A stretch of 64,000 nt of DNA, from assembly GCA_013306675.1 (NCBI GenBank), contig JABLUY010000081.1:62001-126000 (forward strand), read 5' to 3'. The DNA comes from Thraustochytrium sp. TN22 (Eukaryota; Sar; Bigyra; Thraustochytrida; Thraustochytriidae). The position numbers and the translations under genes were made by a program. A model generated the notes under the pieces. It made no database searches. It was not told where the DNA came from and saw nothing but the letters and a program-made list of their open reading frames with translations. The first letter of the stretch is position 1. Every line of letters begins with the position of its first letter. Shown here one piece after another: positions 30,160 through 39,185 of this stretch.

Positions 30160-30236
30160 GATTCTTTCTTCACGGCGGCTGCCTTCAAGTTCTGGATGGA
30201 CGGGGAGCGAGGCGGCGGCGCTCTTTGTTTGTCCCC

Positions 30237-30743
30237 TTAAAGGTGCATGGCCGTAAGGAGCGCCACCATGCGGAACCAGACGAGCGTGCGCACGCTCGCG
30301 ATGGCCGGGTTGATGCCGCCCAGGTACAGTGCAATGTAGAGCATGCGGTACTTGAGGTACGTGAGGCAGTTCGTCAGCAGCACCTGGGCATCCTCGTTGC
30401 GAAGACGGCCCACCAGCACGGCCGAGAGGAAGAACGGGAACATCTCGAGCGTGTTGTAGTGCGCAGCGACGCACCGCTTGATGAGCTCGCTGTACTTGGC
30501 CTTGCTGTAGTCCGTGTTGCGCGGCGTCTCGTTATTGTACGCGAGCGGGCCACCCGCGTGCGCAATCTTGGCCGTCAGCGACACCAAGTGCGGCACCATG
30601 CAGGCCAGAAACCCCAGAGGCAGCGTCGCCAGGGGCAGCACATATGGATCCTCGAAGCTCTTCATCATCAGGTCCTGGATGGACTCCTGCACGGGCGTCG
30701 GCAGCCGCTGCACCACCTCGATCGCCCAGCTCGGGACGGCCAT
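30237..30743 (-). CDS. MAPEG-family membrane protein
   Basis: Read from the Met at 30743 (MAVPSWAIEV) it is 168 residues; the frame extends to 30863 through a poly-Ala GCC/GCT repeat that I regard as 5' flank. The fold is four membrane spans: PLATLPLGFLACMVPHLVSL, then ...YNTLEMFPFFLSAVLVG, LLTNCLTYLKYRMLYIALYLGG and a final RTLVWFRMVALLTAMHL. The N-x2-E-x2-P motif (NTLEMFP), R-x3-Y and R-x-L-V-W-F are the family's glutathione-binding hallmarks. MAPEG proteins include microsomal glutathione transferases and leukotriene C4 synthase. Which reaction this one performs cannot be decided; it sits closer to the general bacterial/protist MAPEG group than to animal enzymes. Confidence 0.72.
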   Translation of the reverse strand: MAVPSWAIEVVQRLPTPVQESIQDLMMKSFEDPYVLPLATLPLGFLACMVPHLVSLTAKIAHAGGPLAYNNETPRNTDYSKAKYSELIKRCVAAHYNTLEMFPFFLSAVLVGRLRNEDAQVLLTNCLTYLKYRMLYIALYLGGINPAIASVRTLVWFRMVALLTAMHL

Positions 30744-31321
30744 TCTCACCTGCTTCTCCGACGTGACAGTCCGAGTCCTTGTCGCTGCTGCTGCCGCCGC
30801 CGCCGCTCGCTGCGCGTTCGCCGCTGCTGCTGCTGCTGCTGCCGCCGCCGCCGCTACCGCCACTGTCCGCGCGCGCGCGCTCTCGTCTCGGGTTTACGCG
30901 CGTGTTTCTTCGTCCGTCACCGCCGCGGCGCCGCGCTCGGTTTGGATTGCGCGCGAGGTCGACAAGACCGGGGACACGATGTTCGAGGAGCGGAAGAACC
31001 ACGTTATGGGCACCTGCCAGTGAGTCTCTGGCTATGCGTCGGATCGCGGCCTGCGAGGCTTTTGAGGGGTCGGTCGGCTGGGCCGGCTGGCCGGCCGGGG
31101 CAAGGGGCAAAGGGCAAGGATTGTTGTGCATGGCGTTTGTCCCTGGATCTTTCAGCGAGGCGAGGCCATTTCTCTTTTCTTTGTTTCTTTGATTCTTTCC
31201 TCTTCTCTCAGGCTTCTTCTCGATCTTGTTTCTGATCGTGTTCTTCGCTTCATCAAGACCGTTTAATTAAAATTTCACTGGCAGATCAACGTTATCTTCA
31301 TCATCATGCGATACTTTAGAG
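30744..31321. other. MAPEG 5' flank and HDAC 3' flank
   Basis: The MAPEG side is a GCC/GCT-repeat, GC-rich flank with a short (GC)n run near 30870-30885. The HDAC side is T-rich with an AATTAAAA patch near 31263-31272. No gene is visible. Confidence 0.5.
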
Positions 31322-32929
31322 TTACTTGGCCTTTTCAACGAGAGCAGCAATGTGAGCAAGGACGCAGGAGGTGAGACCGGAGGTCTCGTACATGTCGAGG
31401 CAGGCCATCCATCGTCCATAGCCGCCCTCGAGGACGGAGACGACGCGGTCGACGCCGGAGTGGTCGACGAGGAGCTCGGTGGCCCAGGCAAAGTCCGTCT
31501 CGGTGAGGTCGAGGCCGGAAACGTTCTCGTAGGAGCAGCCCTCGTCCTCGAAGCTGCCGTCAAAGCCGGCGGAGATGAAGAGGAGGTCGGGCTGGAAAGT
31601 CTTGAGGCGCGGCAAGATGCGCTGCTCGATGGCACGGCGCCAGGCGGTGCGGCCGCGGTTGGATGACTTGGGCTGCGGGAAGGCGAAGCGCTGGTCGTCG
31701 TTGTTGGCGGCGCTGGCCGGGCCGTGCGAGCCCGCGTCGTCCTTGTCTGTCTTCATGGCGTCGCTACTCTTGGCGTGCGACTTGACGCGCTCGTAGCCCG
31801 TGCGTGTGCGGCGGCGTTTGGTCTCGACGCTGCCGCTCGATGCGCCGGCCGAGTTGGGCGACCCGGACCCGCTCACCACCATCTCGGTGTCGGAGTCGTC
31901 GCCGTTCTTGTTCCACAGCGGCGTCAGAGGGATGTTAAGGAAGCGCAGGTCGTCCTGCTCCGCGCCGGTGCCGGGGAAAAAGTCCATGTCTGGCTCCCCC
32001 GGGAAGCTCTCGTAGAGGTGTATGCTGCAGTAGATCACGGGGCTGTGCGCAAAGCGCTCCTGCACAATAGTCTGAGTGCCGTTGCCATGGTGCACGTCCA
32101 GGTCCACAATTGCGATGCGGCACCCCGGGTGCATGCGCAGCGCCTCTGCCACGCCCACGCACACGTTGTTGACAATGCAGAAGCCGCAGCCACCGGCCAC
32201 CGCGTCGTAGCCGCGCGGGCCGGCGTGGTGGCCTGGTGGCCGCACCAGGCAAAAGCACCGCTTCTGCACGTACTTGTTGCCCAGCACGATCTCCACCGCG
32301 CGCACCACCGACCCGGCCGCGCGCATCGCCGCCTTAAAGCTGCCCTGCGAGAAGCGCGTCGCGCTCGTCAGGTGCTTGTTGCGCCCGAAGAACCGCCGCT
32401 GCTCCTCCTCCGAGAACAGCCGCGACACCACCAGCGGCGAGAACCGCAGCACCTCCTGATCCGACGGCACGTTCTCGCCATCGCGGTTGTACCGCACGCA
32501 CAGGCCCTCCAGAAAGTCCACATAGGCCGCGTCGTGCACCATGAGCAGCTGCTCGCGCGTCGCCAGCGGCACGTCGTGATCGTACACCAGCGGCAGCACG
32601 TGGTTGCCGCGCACGCCCTCCTCGAACAGCTTCAGGAAGATGTTGTGCACGCGCTCCGGCCCCTCCTGGTGCACCTCCAGCGTGCCGTGCAGCCGCGTGC
32701 TGTGTCCGCGCAGATCCTGATGGTACAGCACCGGCAGAGGGTGCGCCGGCACTACATTCGCAAAGTGGCTCCTCCCTGCCGCCGAGCTGTCCCCCGACAC
32801 CACCGAGCTGCCGCAGCCGACGCAGCTCGCGCGATCCAGCTCCCCGTCCGAGGTCTGCCCCTGCTGCGTCGGCGTCTGCCGCCCAGCGCCGCCGCCGCTC
32901 GAGTTGCTGCTTCCGATGCTGGAGCTCAT
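31322..32929 (-). CDS. Zinc-dependent histone deacetylase (class II-like)
   Basis: A 535-residue arginase-fold deacetylase that removes acetyl groups from lysines of histones or other proteins. The active site is complete: RPPGHHAG with the tandem H234-H235, DLDVHHGNGTQ with metal ligands D278 and H280, AGFDGS with the third ligand D457, and LEGGYGRW with the catalytic tyrosine near 504. The phrases CFCLVRPPGHHAG and GFCIVNNVCVGVAEAL are nearer to class II and HdaH-type enzymes than to class I. A disordered Ser/Asp/Lys-rich insertion of about 90 residues (around 340-430) splits the catalytic fold between the second and third metal motifs. The N-terminal 60 residues are Ser/Gly-rich. No export or membrane signal is seen. 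Confidence 0.9.
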   Translation of the reverse strand: MSSSIGSSNSSGGGAGRQTPTQQGQTSDGELDRASCVGCGSSVVSGDSSAAGRSHFANVVPAHPLPVLYHQDLRGHSTRLHGTLEVHQEGPERVHNIFLKLFEEGVRGNHVLPLVYDHDVPLATREQLLMVHDAAYVDFLEGLCVRYNRDGENVPSDQEVLRFSPLVVSRLFSEEEQRRFFGRNKHLTSATRFSQGSFKAAMRAAGSVVRAVEIVLGNKYVQKRCFCLVRPPGHHAGPRGYDAVAGGCGFCIVNNVCVGVAEALRMHPGCRIAIVDLDVHHGNGTQTIVQERFAHSPVIYCSIHLYESFPGEPDMDFFPGTGAEQDDLRFLNIPLTPLWNKNGDDSDTEMVVSGSGSPNSAGASSGSVETKRRRTRTGYERVKSHAKSSDAMKTDKDDAGSHGPASAANNDDQRFAFPQPKSSNRGRTAWRRAIEQRILPRLKTFQPDLLFISAGFDGSFEDEGCSYENVSGLDLTETDFAWATELLVDHSGVDRVVSVLEGGYGRWMACLDMYETSGLTSCVLAHIAALVEKAK

Positions 32930-33708
32930 CGTGTCCGCGCTCCTCCTCGCCGCGCCCGGCGCGCGCGCGCCGCCCGCGCGCCGCCGCCGCGTCGCGTCGC
33001 GCCGCGGCCGCCGCCGCGCCGCCCGCGCGCCTTCGAAACCCGCCCGCCGCCGCCGCCTCGCCTCGCCGCCGGGATCCGCCGCGCGCCGCGCCGCCGCGCG
33101 CGCGCCGCCGCGCGCTGCCTCGCCCCCGCGCCGCGGCCTGCCGCCGCGCCGCGCCGCCTCCGCCGCCGCGCCCGCGCCCGCGCCGCGCGCGCCGCCCCTT
33201 CTTTCTTTGCCGCTGCCGCCGGCCGTGTCCGTGAGCAGCTCCGAGTCAGGCCGGTCGCTGCTCAGCTTGGCTACAGTAGCCTAACCAACCCGCGCCGCGT
33301 CTCCGCTCCGGGCCGGGCTCGCGCGGCGAGCGCGCTAGCTGGCAAGCTGCTAGACCGCCAACCGCTGCGCGCCGCGCCGCGCGCCCGAGCGCGCCGCGGC
33401 GGCCGGCGCCGGCGAGCGGCGGGCGAGCGGGCGAGCGGCTGCGCGGGAGGGCGGGCTCGCGATTTCGAATTTTGAATTTCGAATTCGCAGCGGAAGGGAG
33501 GGAGGGAGAAGGAGAGGAGCAGCAGGGCGGGGACGACGACCACCTGGAGGGCCACGGCGAAGGAGACCCACGGCCAAGGCTGGGCGGAGGCCAGGACTGA
33601 CTCGACGCAGAGGCACTGACGGCAGGGGAGCTGAGCGCTTGTGCGATTGCGGCGCGCAGGGCTCGGCCGAGCGCATCGACGCCGGACGCGACGCCACGCC
33701 AGAGGATT
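32930..33708. promoter_or_regulatory. Divergent intergenic region, HDAC / CobW GTPase
   Basis: About 780 bp with both promoters. The HDAC side (32940-33200) is almost pure G+C, with CGCCG repeats. A striking AT island at 33462-33487 contains two copies of TTTCGAATT and the palindrome CGAATTCG. A similar island lies in the SOF1/ADAM divergent promoter near 61500. Confidence 0.5.
33462..33487. promoter_or_regulatory. AT-rich TTCGAATT element in a divergent promoter
   Basis: The sequence ATTTCGAATTTTGAATTTCGAATTCG is embedded in more than 80 percent GC flanks, about 220 bp upstream of the CobW-type gene. It holds two TTCGAA palindromes. Regulatory function is inference from its contrast and from the related island at 61500-61536. 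Confidence 0.4.
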
Positions 33709-35256
33709 ATGGTCGGAGACGAGAGCGACGAAGGCAAGCGCTCAGAAAGTGAAGGCGACCGCGCGGACGAGGAGCCCAAGCGCTCGCGCATGGATGAGGA
33801 GCCCAAGCGCTCGCGCATGGACGATGATGAACCCACGCGCTCGCGCATGGACGATGATGAGCCCACGCGCTCGCGCGTGGACGATGAGCCCAAGCGCTCG
33901 CGCATGGACGATGATGAGCCCACGCGCATGGACGATGAGTCGCAGACCGACTGCAAACGCGCGCGGGCCGAGTCGCTCGAGGGCGTGGACGTGCTCGCGA
34001 ACCTCGCCACCGCGGGTCCAACGCAAGTCACGGTGCTGTCCGGCATGCTGGGGGCCGGCAAGAGCACGCTGCTGCATCACGTGCTGGCCAATCGAGACGG
34101 GAAACGCATCGGAGTGCTGGTGAACGACGTGGCGTCCGTAAACGTGGACGCCAACGAAGTGAGACGCAAGACACGGGGCCAAGACGGCGTCGAGACGCTG
34201 CAGCTGGAGAACGGCTGCGCGTGCTGCTCGGCCAGCGACGACCTGTACAAATCCCTGCACCGTCTACTTGAGCTGGGGCCCTTCGAACACATCCTCGTGG
34301 AGTGCTCCGGCGTCGCGGAGCCCAAGCGCCTCTGGGGCGGCCTGCAGGCGGCGCTCCGCGAAGAAGGCACGGACGATCAGGTGACGCTGGCGCGCCTCGT
34401 CACCGTCGTGGACGCTTCGCAGCTCGAAGACCTCTTCGGCAAGCTGGGCGCCACGGTCGCGTGCGAAGCACCCGAGAACGGCTGGTCCAAGTCCGACGCG
34501 GCGCGCTTCACGTGCGACCTGCTTGCGGAGCAGATCGAGGCTGCCGACCTCCTCCTGCTCAACAAGACCGACCTCGTACCGGCCGACAGGCGCCCGCGCT
34601 TGCACGCCATCCTCGCACAGCTCAACCCAGCCGCGCGCGTGCAGGAGACCTCCTTCAGCGAGATCTCCGTTGCGCACGTGCTGACGACCGCGCCAGCGGA
34701 CCCTGGCACGTCGTCCGAAGTCTCCAACGCGGCGCTCTCGGTGGACGAGGAGCACCGCGCCTTTTTCCGCGCCTTTGATGCCCTGCGACGCACGAGCAGG
34801 GAGAGCGACGCCAGGTCCATCGCCTCCCCCGTCCGTACGCACGTGTATAAGCGCCGTCGGCCCTTTCACCCGCAGCGCTTCGCGACCACCATGTTCTCCG
34901 AGCGCCCACCGCCTCTGCAGGCCGCCGTGCTTCGCGCCAAAGGCTACTGCTGGCTTGCCAACCAGCACGACATGGCACTCTACTTCTCACGAGCCGGCAC
35001 GCAGGCCACGCTCAGCCCCATCGGCGCTTGGTGGGCTGCCATCCCACGCCACGAGTGGCCCTCGCAGGAGATGCCTGCCGACATCCAAGCCGACTTCGCC
35101 GACCCCTACGGCGACCGAAGGCAAGAGATCGTCCTGATTGGCATCGACCTCGACGCCGACGCCCTCGACAAGGCCTTGGACGCCGCGCTACTCTCCGACG
35201 AGGAGATGCGCGAGGTCCTCGGGAAGGATGACGACGAAAGGGAAGTCAAGGAGTGA
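33709..35256 (+). CDS. CobW/COG0523 GTPase (putative zinc metallochaperone)
   Basis: A 515-residue G3E-family GTPase. The P-loop is G112-M-L-G-A-G-K118-S-T, the base-specificity motif N285-K-T-D288, and the metal-binding signature G169-C170-A-C172-C173. The GCxCC motif is diagnostic for CobW, YeiR and ZNG1 proteins, which load or sense Zn or Co. The CobW C-terminal domain follows at about 375-480 (FHPQRFATTMF ... RAKGYCWLANQHDMALYFSRAG). The N-terminal 85 residues are unusual: at least six tandem copies of an acidic/basic 9-11-residue unit, DEEPKRSRM or DDDEPTRSRM. A 27-residue acidic tail closes the protein. Eukaryotic ZNG1 proteins activate methionine aminopeptidase; the same role here is inference. 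DPH1 follows on the same strand after 206 bp. Confidence 0.85.
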   Translation: MVGDESDEGKRSESEGDRADEEPKRSRMDEEPKRSRMDDDEPTRSRMDDDEPTRSRVDDEPKRSRMDDDEPTRMDDESQTDCKRARAESLEGVDVLANLATAGPTQVTVLSGMLGAGKSTLLHHVLANRDGKRIGVLVNDVASVNVDANEVRRKTRGQDGVETLQLENGCACCSASDDLYKSLHRLLELGPFEHILVECSGVAEPKRLWGGLQAALREEGTDDQVTLARLVTVVDASQLEDLFGKLGATVACEAPENGWSKSDAARFTCDLLAEQIEAADLLLLNKTDLVPADRRPRLHAILAQLNPAARVQETSFSEISVAHVLTTAPADPGTSSEVSNAALSVDEEHRAFFRAFDALRRTSRESDARSIASPVRTHVYKRRRPFHPQRFATTMFSERPPPLQAAVLRAKGYCWLANQHDMALYFSRAGTQATLSPIGAWWAAIPRHEWPSQEMPADIQADFADPYGDRRQEIVLIGIDLDADALDKALDAALLSDEEMREVLGKDDDEREVKE

Positions 35257-35462
35257 GAACGACACGAGCCACGCCGGAGGACGAACGAAGCCTGTCGGTG
35301 CCGCGGATGGCGCTCGAGTCCGCGCCGCCAACATAGAAATCAGCGACGCGAATAGACAGTTTGAATCAGTCCCCCCAGAAGTCTGGCTGGTCACGGTGAT
35401 CGATCTGACAGTGAGTCATCATCAGACACGACGACCTCAATTTTGGTTTCGCGCGGACGACC

Positions 35463-36827
35463 ATGGCGGAGGACGATGCGCGCACGACGGCCGCGGCGGC
35501 CGCGCAGCTCGCGGAAGCGCAGCCCGCGCCCCCCGCCGCCAGCGCGCCTCGCCCGCGCCGCTTCGTAGGGCGGCGGCGGCAGCAGGCGGCAGCCGATGGC
35601 GACCAGGCGGCGCCGTCGTCGGCCAGCACGGAGCTCGCGCGACGGGCGCGCGCGAGTGCCGCTGCGAGCCGGCGGCTAGCGCTCAACCAGGTGCCGGACG
35701 AGATCGCCAACGACCCGGAGCTGCTGCACGCCATGTCGCAGCTGCCAGCGAACTATAACTTCCAGGTGGCCAAGACGGTCTGGCGGCTCAAGACGGCCGG
35801 CGCGCGCCGCGTCGCGCTCCAGCTGCCCGAGGGGCTGCTGCTCTTCGCCTGCGTGCTGGCGGACATCTTCGAGCAGTGCGCCGGCGTCCAGGAGACGCTC
35901 GTCATGGCCGACGTCACCTACGGCGCGTGCTGCATCGACGACTACTCCGCGCGCGCGCTCGGCTGCGACTTCCTCGTGCACTACGGCCACTCCTGCCTCG
36001 TGCCCATCGACGTCACCTCCAAGCCGGCGTCCGACGGTAGCAAGCTGCAGGTCATGTATATTTTCGTCGACATTGACATTGACGTCGAGCACATGGTCGA
36101 GTGCGTCAAGCTCACCTTCCCAGACCGCGAAAACACTCGCCTGGCGCTCATGGGCACCATCCAGTTCGCGCCTTCCATGCACCGCGCCAAGACGCTGCTC
36201 GACGCGCACTACCCGCGCGGCAGCCACGTGCCGCAGGCCAAGCCGCTCTCGCGCGGCGAGGTGCTCGGCTGCACCTCGCCCTCGCTCGCTGGCGAGGACG
36301 TCGACGCCTTCGTCTTCGTCGCCGACGGCCGCTTCCACCTCGAGTCTGCCATGATTGCCAACCCGACCATTCCGGCCTACCGCTACAACCCGTACGACCG
36401 TGTGCTCACCGAGGAGGCCTACGACACCCCCCACATGCGCACTGTTCGCTACTCGCAGATCGAGCTCGCGCGCCCGGCGCGCCGCTGGGGCGTCGTCCTC
36501 GGCACGCTCGGCCGCCAGGGCAACCCGGCCATTCTACGCCGCCTTGAGAAGCTCCTGCGTAGCCGCGAACGCGACTACTTTGTCATTCTGCTCTCTGAGA
36601 TGTTCCCAGCCAAACTCGCGCTGCTCGAGGCCTCCGTTGACGCCTGGGTTCAAGTCGCCTGCCCGCGCCTCTCCATCGACTGGGGCACGGCCTTTACCAA
36701 GCCGCTCCTCACTCCGTACGAGTGCTTTGTTGCGCTCGGCGAGGCGGAGTGGCGCGACGTCTATCCGCAGGACTTTTACTCGCGCGATTCTGGACCCTGG
36801 ACAAATTTCCATGAACCAGCGAAATAA
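35463..36827 (+). CDS. DPH1: 2-(3-amino-3-carboxypropyl)histidine synthase subunit 1 (DPH1)
   Basis: DPH1, with DPH2, carries out the first step of diphthamide synthesis: a non-canonical radical-SAM enzyme transfers the 3-amino-3-carboxypropyl group of SAM to a histidine of eEF2 in the cytosol. The 454-residue sequence follows the family closely from NQVPDEIANDPELLHAMSQLPANYNFQ onward. The three iron-sulfur cysteines are visible: C156 or C157 in TYGACC, C270 in LGCTSPSL and C400 in VACPRLSIDWG. RFHLESAMIANPTIPAYRYNPYD and TLGRQGNPAILRRLE are further fingerprints that separate it from DPH2. The N-terminal 60 residues are Ala/Gln/Arg-rich and not conserved. The stop lies 73 bp from the convergent IQ/poly-Gln gene. 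Confidence 0.95.
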   Translation: MAEDDARTTAAAAAQLAEAQPAPPAASAPRPRRFVGRRRQQAAADGDQAAPSSASTELARRARASAAASRRLALNQVPDEIANDPELLHAMSQLPANYNFQVAKTVWRLKTAGARRVALQLPEGLLLFACVLADIFEQCAGVQETLVMADVTYGACCIDDYSARALGCDFLVHYGHSCLVPIDVTSKPASDGSKLQVMYIFVDIDIDVEHMVECVKLTFPDRENTRLALMGTIQFAPSMHRAKTLLDAHYPRGSHVPQAKPLSRGEVLGCTSPSLAGEDVDAFVFVADGRFHLESAMIANPTIPAYRYNPYDRVLTEEAYDTPHMRTVRYSQIELARPARRWGVVLGTLGRQGNPAILRRLEKLLRSRERDYFVILLSEMFPAKLALLEASVDAWVQVACPRLSIDWGTAFTKPLLTPYECFVALGEAEWRDVYPQDFYSRDSGPWTNFHEPAK

Positions 36828-36900
36828 GTTATTTCGGTTCTCTGTCTTGCTGTAGCTTTCCGTGATGTCAAGGAGGAGAGCCTAAGGATGGTCGGTACTT

Positions 36901-37005
36901 TTATTGCCCGTCTTGTTGCGGCTCGGACTCTAGTGGCTGTTGCATGTCCTGTTGCTGTTCGAGCTGCGCTTGCTGTAGTTCAACCTGCTCCTGCTGCTGC
37001 TGCTC

Positions 37006-37044
<39 letters not shown>

Positions 37045-37906
37045 ATGCTGCTCATGCTGCTGCTGCTGCTCATGCTGCTCATGCTGCTCAAGCTGCTGCG
37101 ATGGACCTCGTGCGGTCGCGCCTCGTGCCAGCGAACCACGCACCACAGCCTGAATCTGCGTCGCAGCCTCGCGCCGCGCTTCCATCTCCACGTGCGCCTG
37201 TTCAATCTCCTCCGGGTCGCCGCTGAACGTTGGCGCCACCTGCGGCAAGCGGAGCTGACGCTGCTTGCGCTGCTGCGCGAGCCGCTCACGACGCTCCATG
37301 CCCTGCTTGCAAAACTTGCCAAGACGTGCCTTGTAGCCTTCGCGCCGCTTCTGAAGCTGTGCCTCTTGCTCGCGGCGCATCTCTTCGATGCGCCGCGTCG
37401 CCTCGACTCGGCGCTCCGCGCGAGTCTTGCCGCCGTGGTAGTAGTAGTGCCAGAGCGTCTTGGACGGCAGTGCCGTCTCGGCCGCCGCGCCCTTGAGCGA
37501 CGATTTGACGCGCAGCTCCGCCTCCAGCGTCTGCGGCGCGGCCCCCCACGTCGCACGTTTGTCTGTGTCGTCTCGCGCCTCGTCAGCCGCCTCCCAGTTG
37601 CTGCGCGAGTCCACCGACCGACCGGCAGCCAACCTCCAACCTACAAAAGTGCTCGATGCGGTCCTGCCACGCCTCAAACTTGGCCGGGTCGCGGCGCTGC
37701 GCCTGCTGCATTTGCTTCGCGCGCATCACGCGCCACATGCGGCCCTTCTTGCTCTCCAGGTCTAGGCACTCGTCCACAGTCTTCGGGTCCAGGCACAGCC
37801 CGAGCCGCAGCGGCGTGGCGCTCTTCATCTTGAGCTTCTTGCGCCATTCTGGGTCATCAGTGCCGCCCACGCCGGCCGCAGCAGCCGGTGCCGAAGCCGA
37901 AGCCAT
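36901..37906 (-). CDS. IQ-motif protein with Gln/His tail, probably two exons
   Basis: I propose exons 37906-37641 and 37600-36901, joined across a 40-nt GT-AG intron (37640 to 37601). This gives 321 residues reading ...EHFC-SNWEAADEAR. Both frames are charged and protein-like, and neither is complete alone. The first exon begins MASASAPAAAAGVGG and continues WRKKLKMKSATPLRLGL and KKGRMWRVMRAKQMQQAQRR. The second has a basic coiled coil (residues ~145-215), an IQ calmodulin-binding motif (AATQIQAVVRGSLARG), and a tail of EQHEQHEQQQQ repeats from (TGC)n tracts at 36990-37090. A short coiled-coil/IQ protein suggests a cytoskeletal or calcium-linked role, but I do not recognise the family. A sequencing frameshift instead of an intron cannot be excluded. 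Confidence 0.5.
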
Positions 37907-37961
37907 TGCTGCTGCTCAAGGACTACTACATCCTCGCCATCGTCAGCTCACCACGATCATC

Positions 37962-38010
37962 TCTCTCTCTCTCTCAGTCTCTGTCTTTCTCTTCTCTCTC
38001 TCTCTTCAAT
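37962..38010. repeat. CT-rich polypyrimidine tract in a short divergent promoter
   Basis: Runs of CTCTCT fill much of the 217 bp between the divergent starts of the IQ/poly-Gln gene and the 353-aa gene. Such tracts are common initiator-type promoter elements; the role here is inferred. Confidence 0.6.
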
Positions 38011-38123
38011 GAATCCGGTAACCTGGGAGTTGCTGTCTCAGACATCTTCAAGGCGGCGCGTGCCGCGCGTTCTTCCGTGCAGGGAAAATGCAATGCAATG
38101 TGCAGCGCAGTGCAAATGTAGCC

Positions 38124-39185
38124 ATGTCGCGCGTGGCGGAGACATGCGCGCGCCTACTGCGCGACCCGGACGACGCGCGCTTCTTTGCGGCCTGGACCGC
38201 GCTCGAGGCGGACCTCGTCGAAGCGGAACCCTTCGATGCCTCCTCGCTCGCTTGGGCGCTCCTGGCCTCGGTGCGGGCCGCGGGACGCGCACTGACGGGC
38301 GCAGACATTGCTGAGCTTGCGGACGGCGACGCCAAGCGCGCCGTCGAGGTGCTCGACGCGGCGCTTGCGCTCCTGACGAATGGCGACCTGGCCGGCCTCG
38401 ACAGCACTGCCACGGCCGCCATGCTCGTGCGCCTCGCGCTGCAGCTGGGCGCGCCCACGAGCATCTTTCGCCCCGAGACTGAGACCGAGACTGAGGGCAA
38501 GGAACAGGAAGCCAAGCTGCGCGACATGAATATCAAGCAGTGCAACACGCGTTTCGCGCAGAGCGCGCGTCTTGCATTCGGCGTCCTGTCACGCAAGCGC
38601 TTTCTGGAGAGCGCGCACGCCCTTCTCGCGCCGTGGTGGAGCGAGGAGCTCGTGCAGGCAGCGCCGTCACATGCGGCGGTGCAGTCACTAGACGACTTCT
38701 TCGCTCTCGCGCGCCAGATCCTCGTCTTCGCAACCACCTTTCGCGACGCGGACCGTCGCACATACCAGATACATCCGCTCGTCTCGACGCACGCCGCGAC
38801 GTACGCCAAGCATCTGGTCGCCAGCGCCGCTTCCGCTGCGCGACTTGAGCCTGCGCTCTGGGCTTGTGTGCTCGTGAGCTCCATCTCCAACGACGACACC
38901 TCAAGTCTGCACGCCCTCGTCCGACCCGCGCTGCGTATTGCCGTCGCTCGCGAGCACCTGGGATTACTTGAGCAGGCAGTGCGGCTTGCCGCCAACCTTT
39001 CGGCGCAAGATGCCTTGCGCTCGACGCTGCGCGCCGTACCGCAGCTCCGCGACCGCCTCGACTCTAGGATGCACAGCTCCAGCGCCAGCATGATTGCGCC
39101 TCTGGCGCCTGCTGCGCTTCGCGTCTTCAAGCTCGCCACGGAGACTTCGTGCGACACCACCGACGTGCAGATTGACCTGTTCTGA
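38124..39185 (+). CDS. Hypothetical 353-aa all-helical protein
   Basis: I do not recognise this gene. Read from the second Met (38124, MSRVAETCARLL) it has 353 residues, nearly all predictable as amphipathic helices: Leu/Ala-rich segments of 15-25 residues separated by short polar loops, as in armadillo or HEAT-type solenoids. Examples are SLAWALLASVRAAG, LDDFFALARQILVFATTF and LEPALWACVLVSSIS. A charged insertion ETETETEGKEQEAKLRD lies around residue 120. There is no signal peptide or membrane span. Codon use matches neighbouring genes, so it is very likely real. It shares a 217-bp divergent promoter with the IQ/poly-Gln gene. ACCTGTTCTGACCCATG, which includes its stop codon, is repeated 30 nt downstream. 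Confidence 0.65.
   Translation: MSRVAETCARLLRDPDDARFFAAWTALEADLVEAEPFDASSLAWALLASVRAAGRALTGADIAELADGDAKRAVEVLDAALALLTNGDLAGLDSTATAAMLVRLALQLGAPTSIFRPETETETEGKEQEAKLRDMNIKQCNTRFAQSARLAFGVLSRKRFLESAHALLAPWWSEELVQAAPSHAAVQSLDDFFALARQILVFATTFRDADRRTYQIHPLVSTHAATYAKHLVASAASAARLEPALWACVLVSSISNDDTSSLHALVRPALRIAVAREHLGLLEQAVRLAANLSAQDALRSTLRAVPQLRDRLDSRMHSSSASMIAPLAPAALRVFKLATETSCDTTDVQIDLF

Noticed and set aside
27765-30188. An 807-codon minus frame over the V-ATPase B gene
   Set aside because: It is the antisense shadow of VMA2, with no recognisable motif.
30237-30863. Longer MAPEG start with a poly-Ala leader
   Set aside because: The leader is encoded by a GCC/GCT repeat like those in other 5' flanks, and the family begins close to MAVPSWAIEV.
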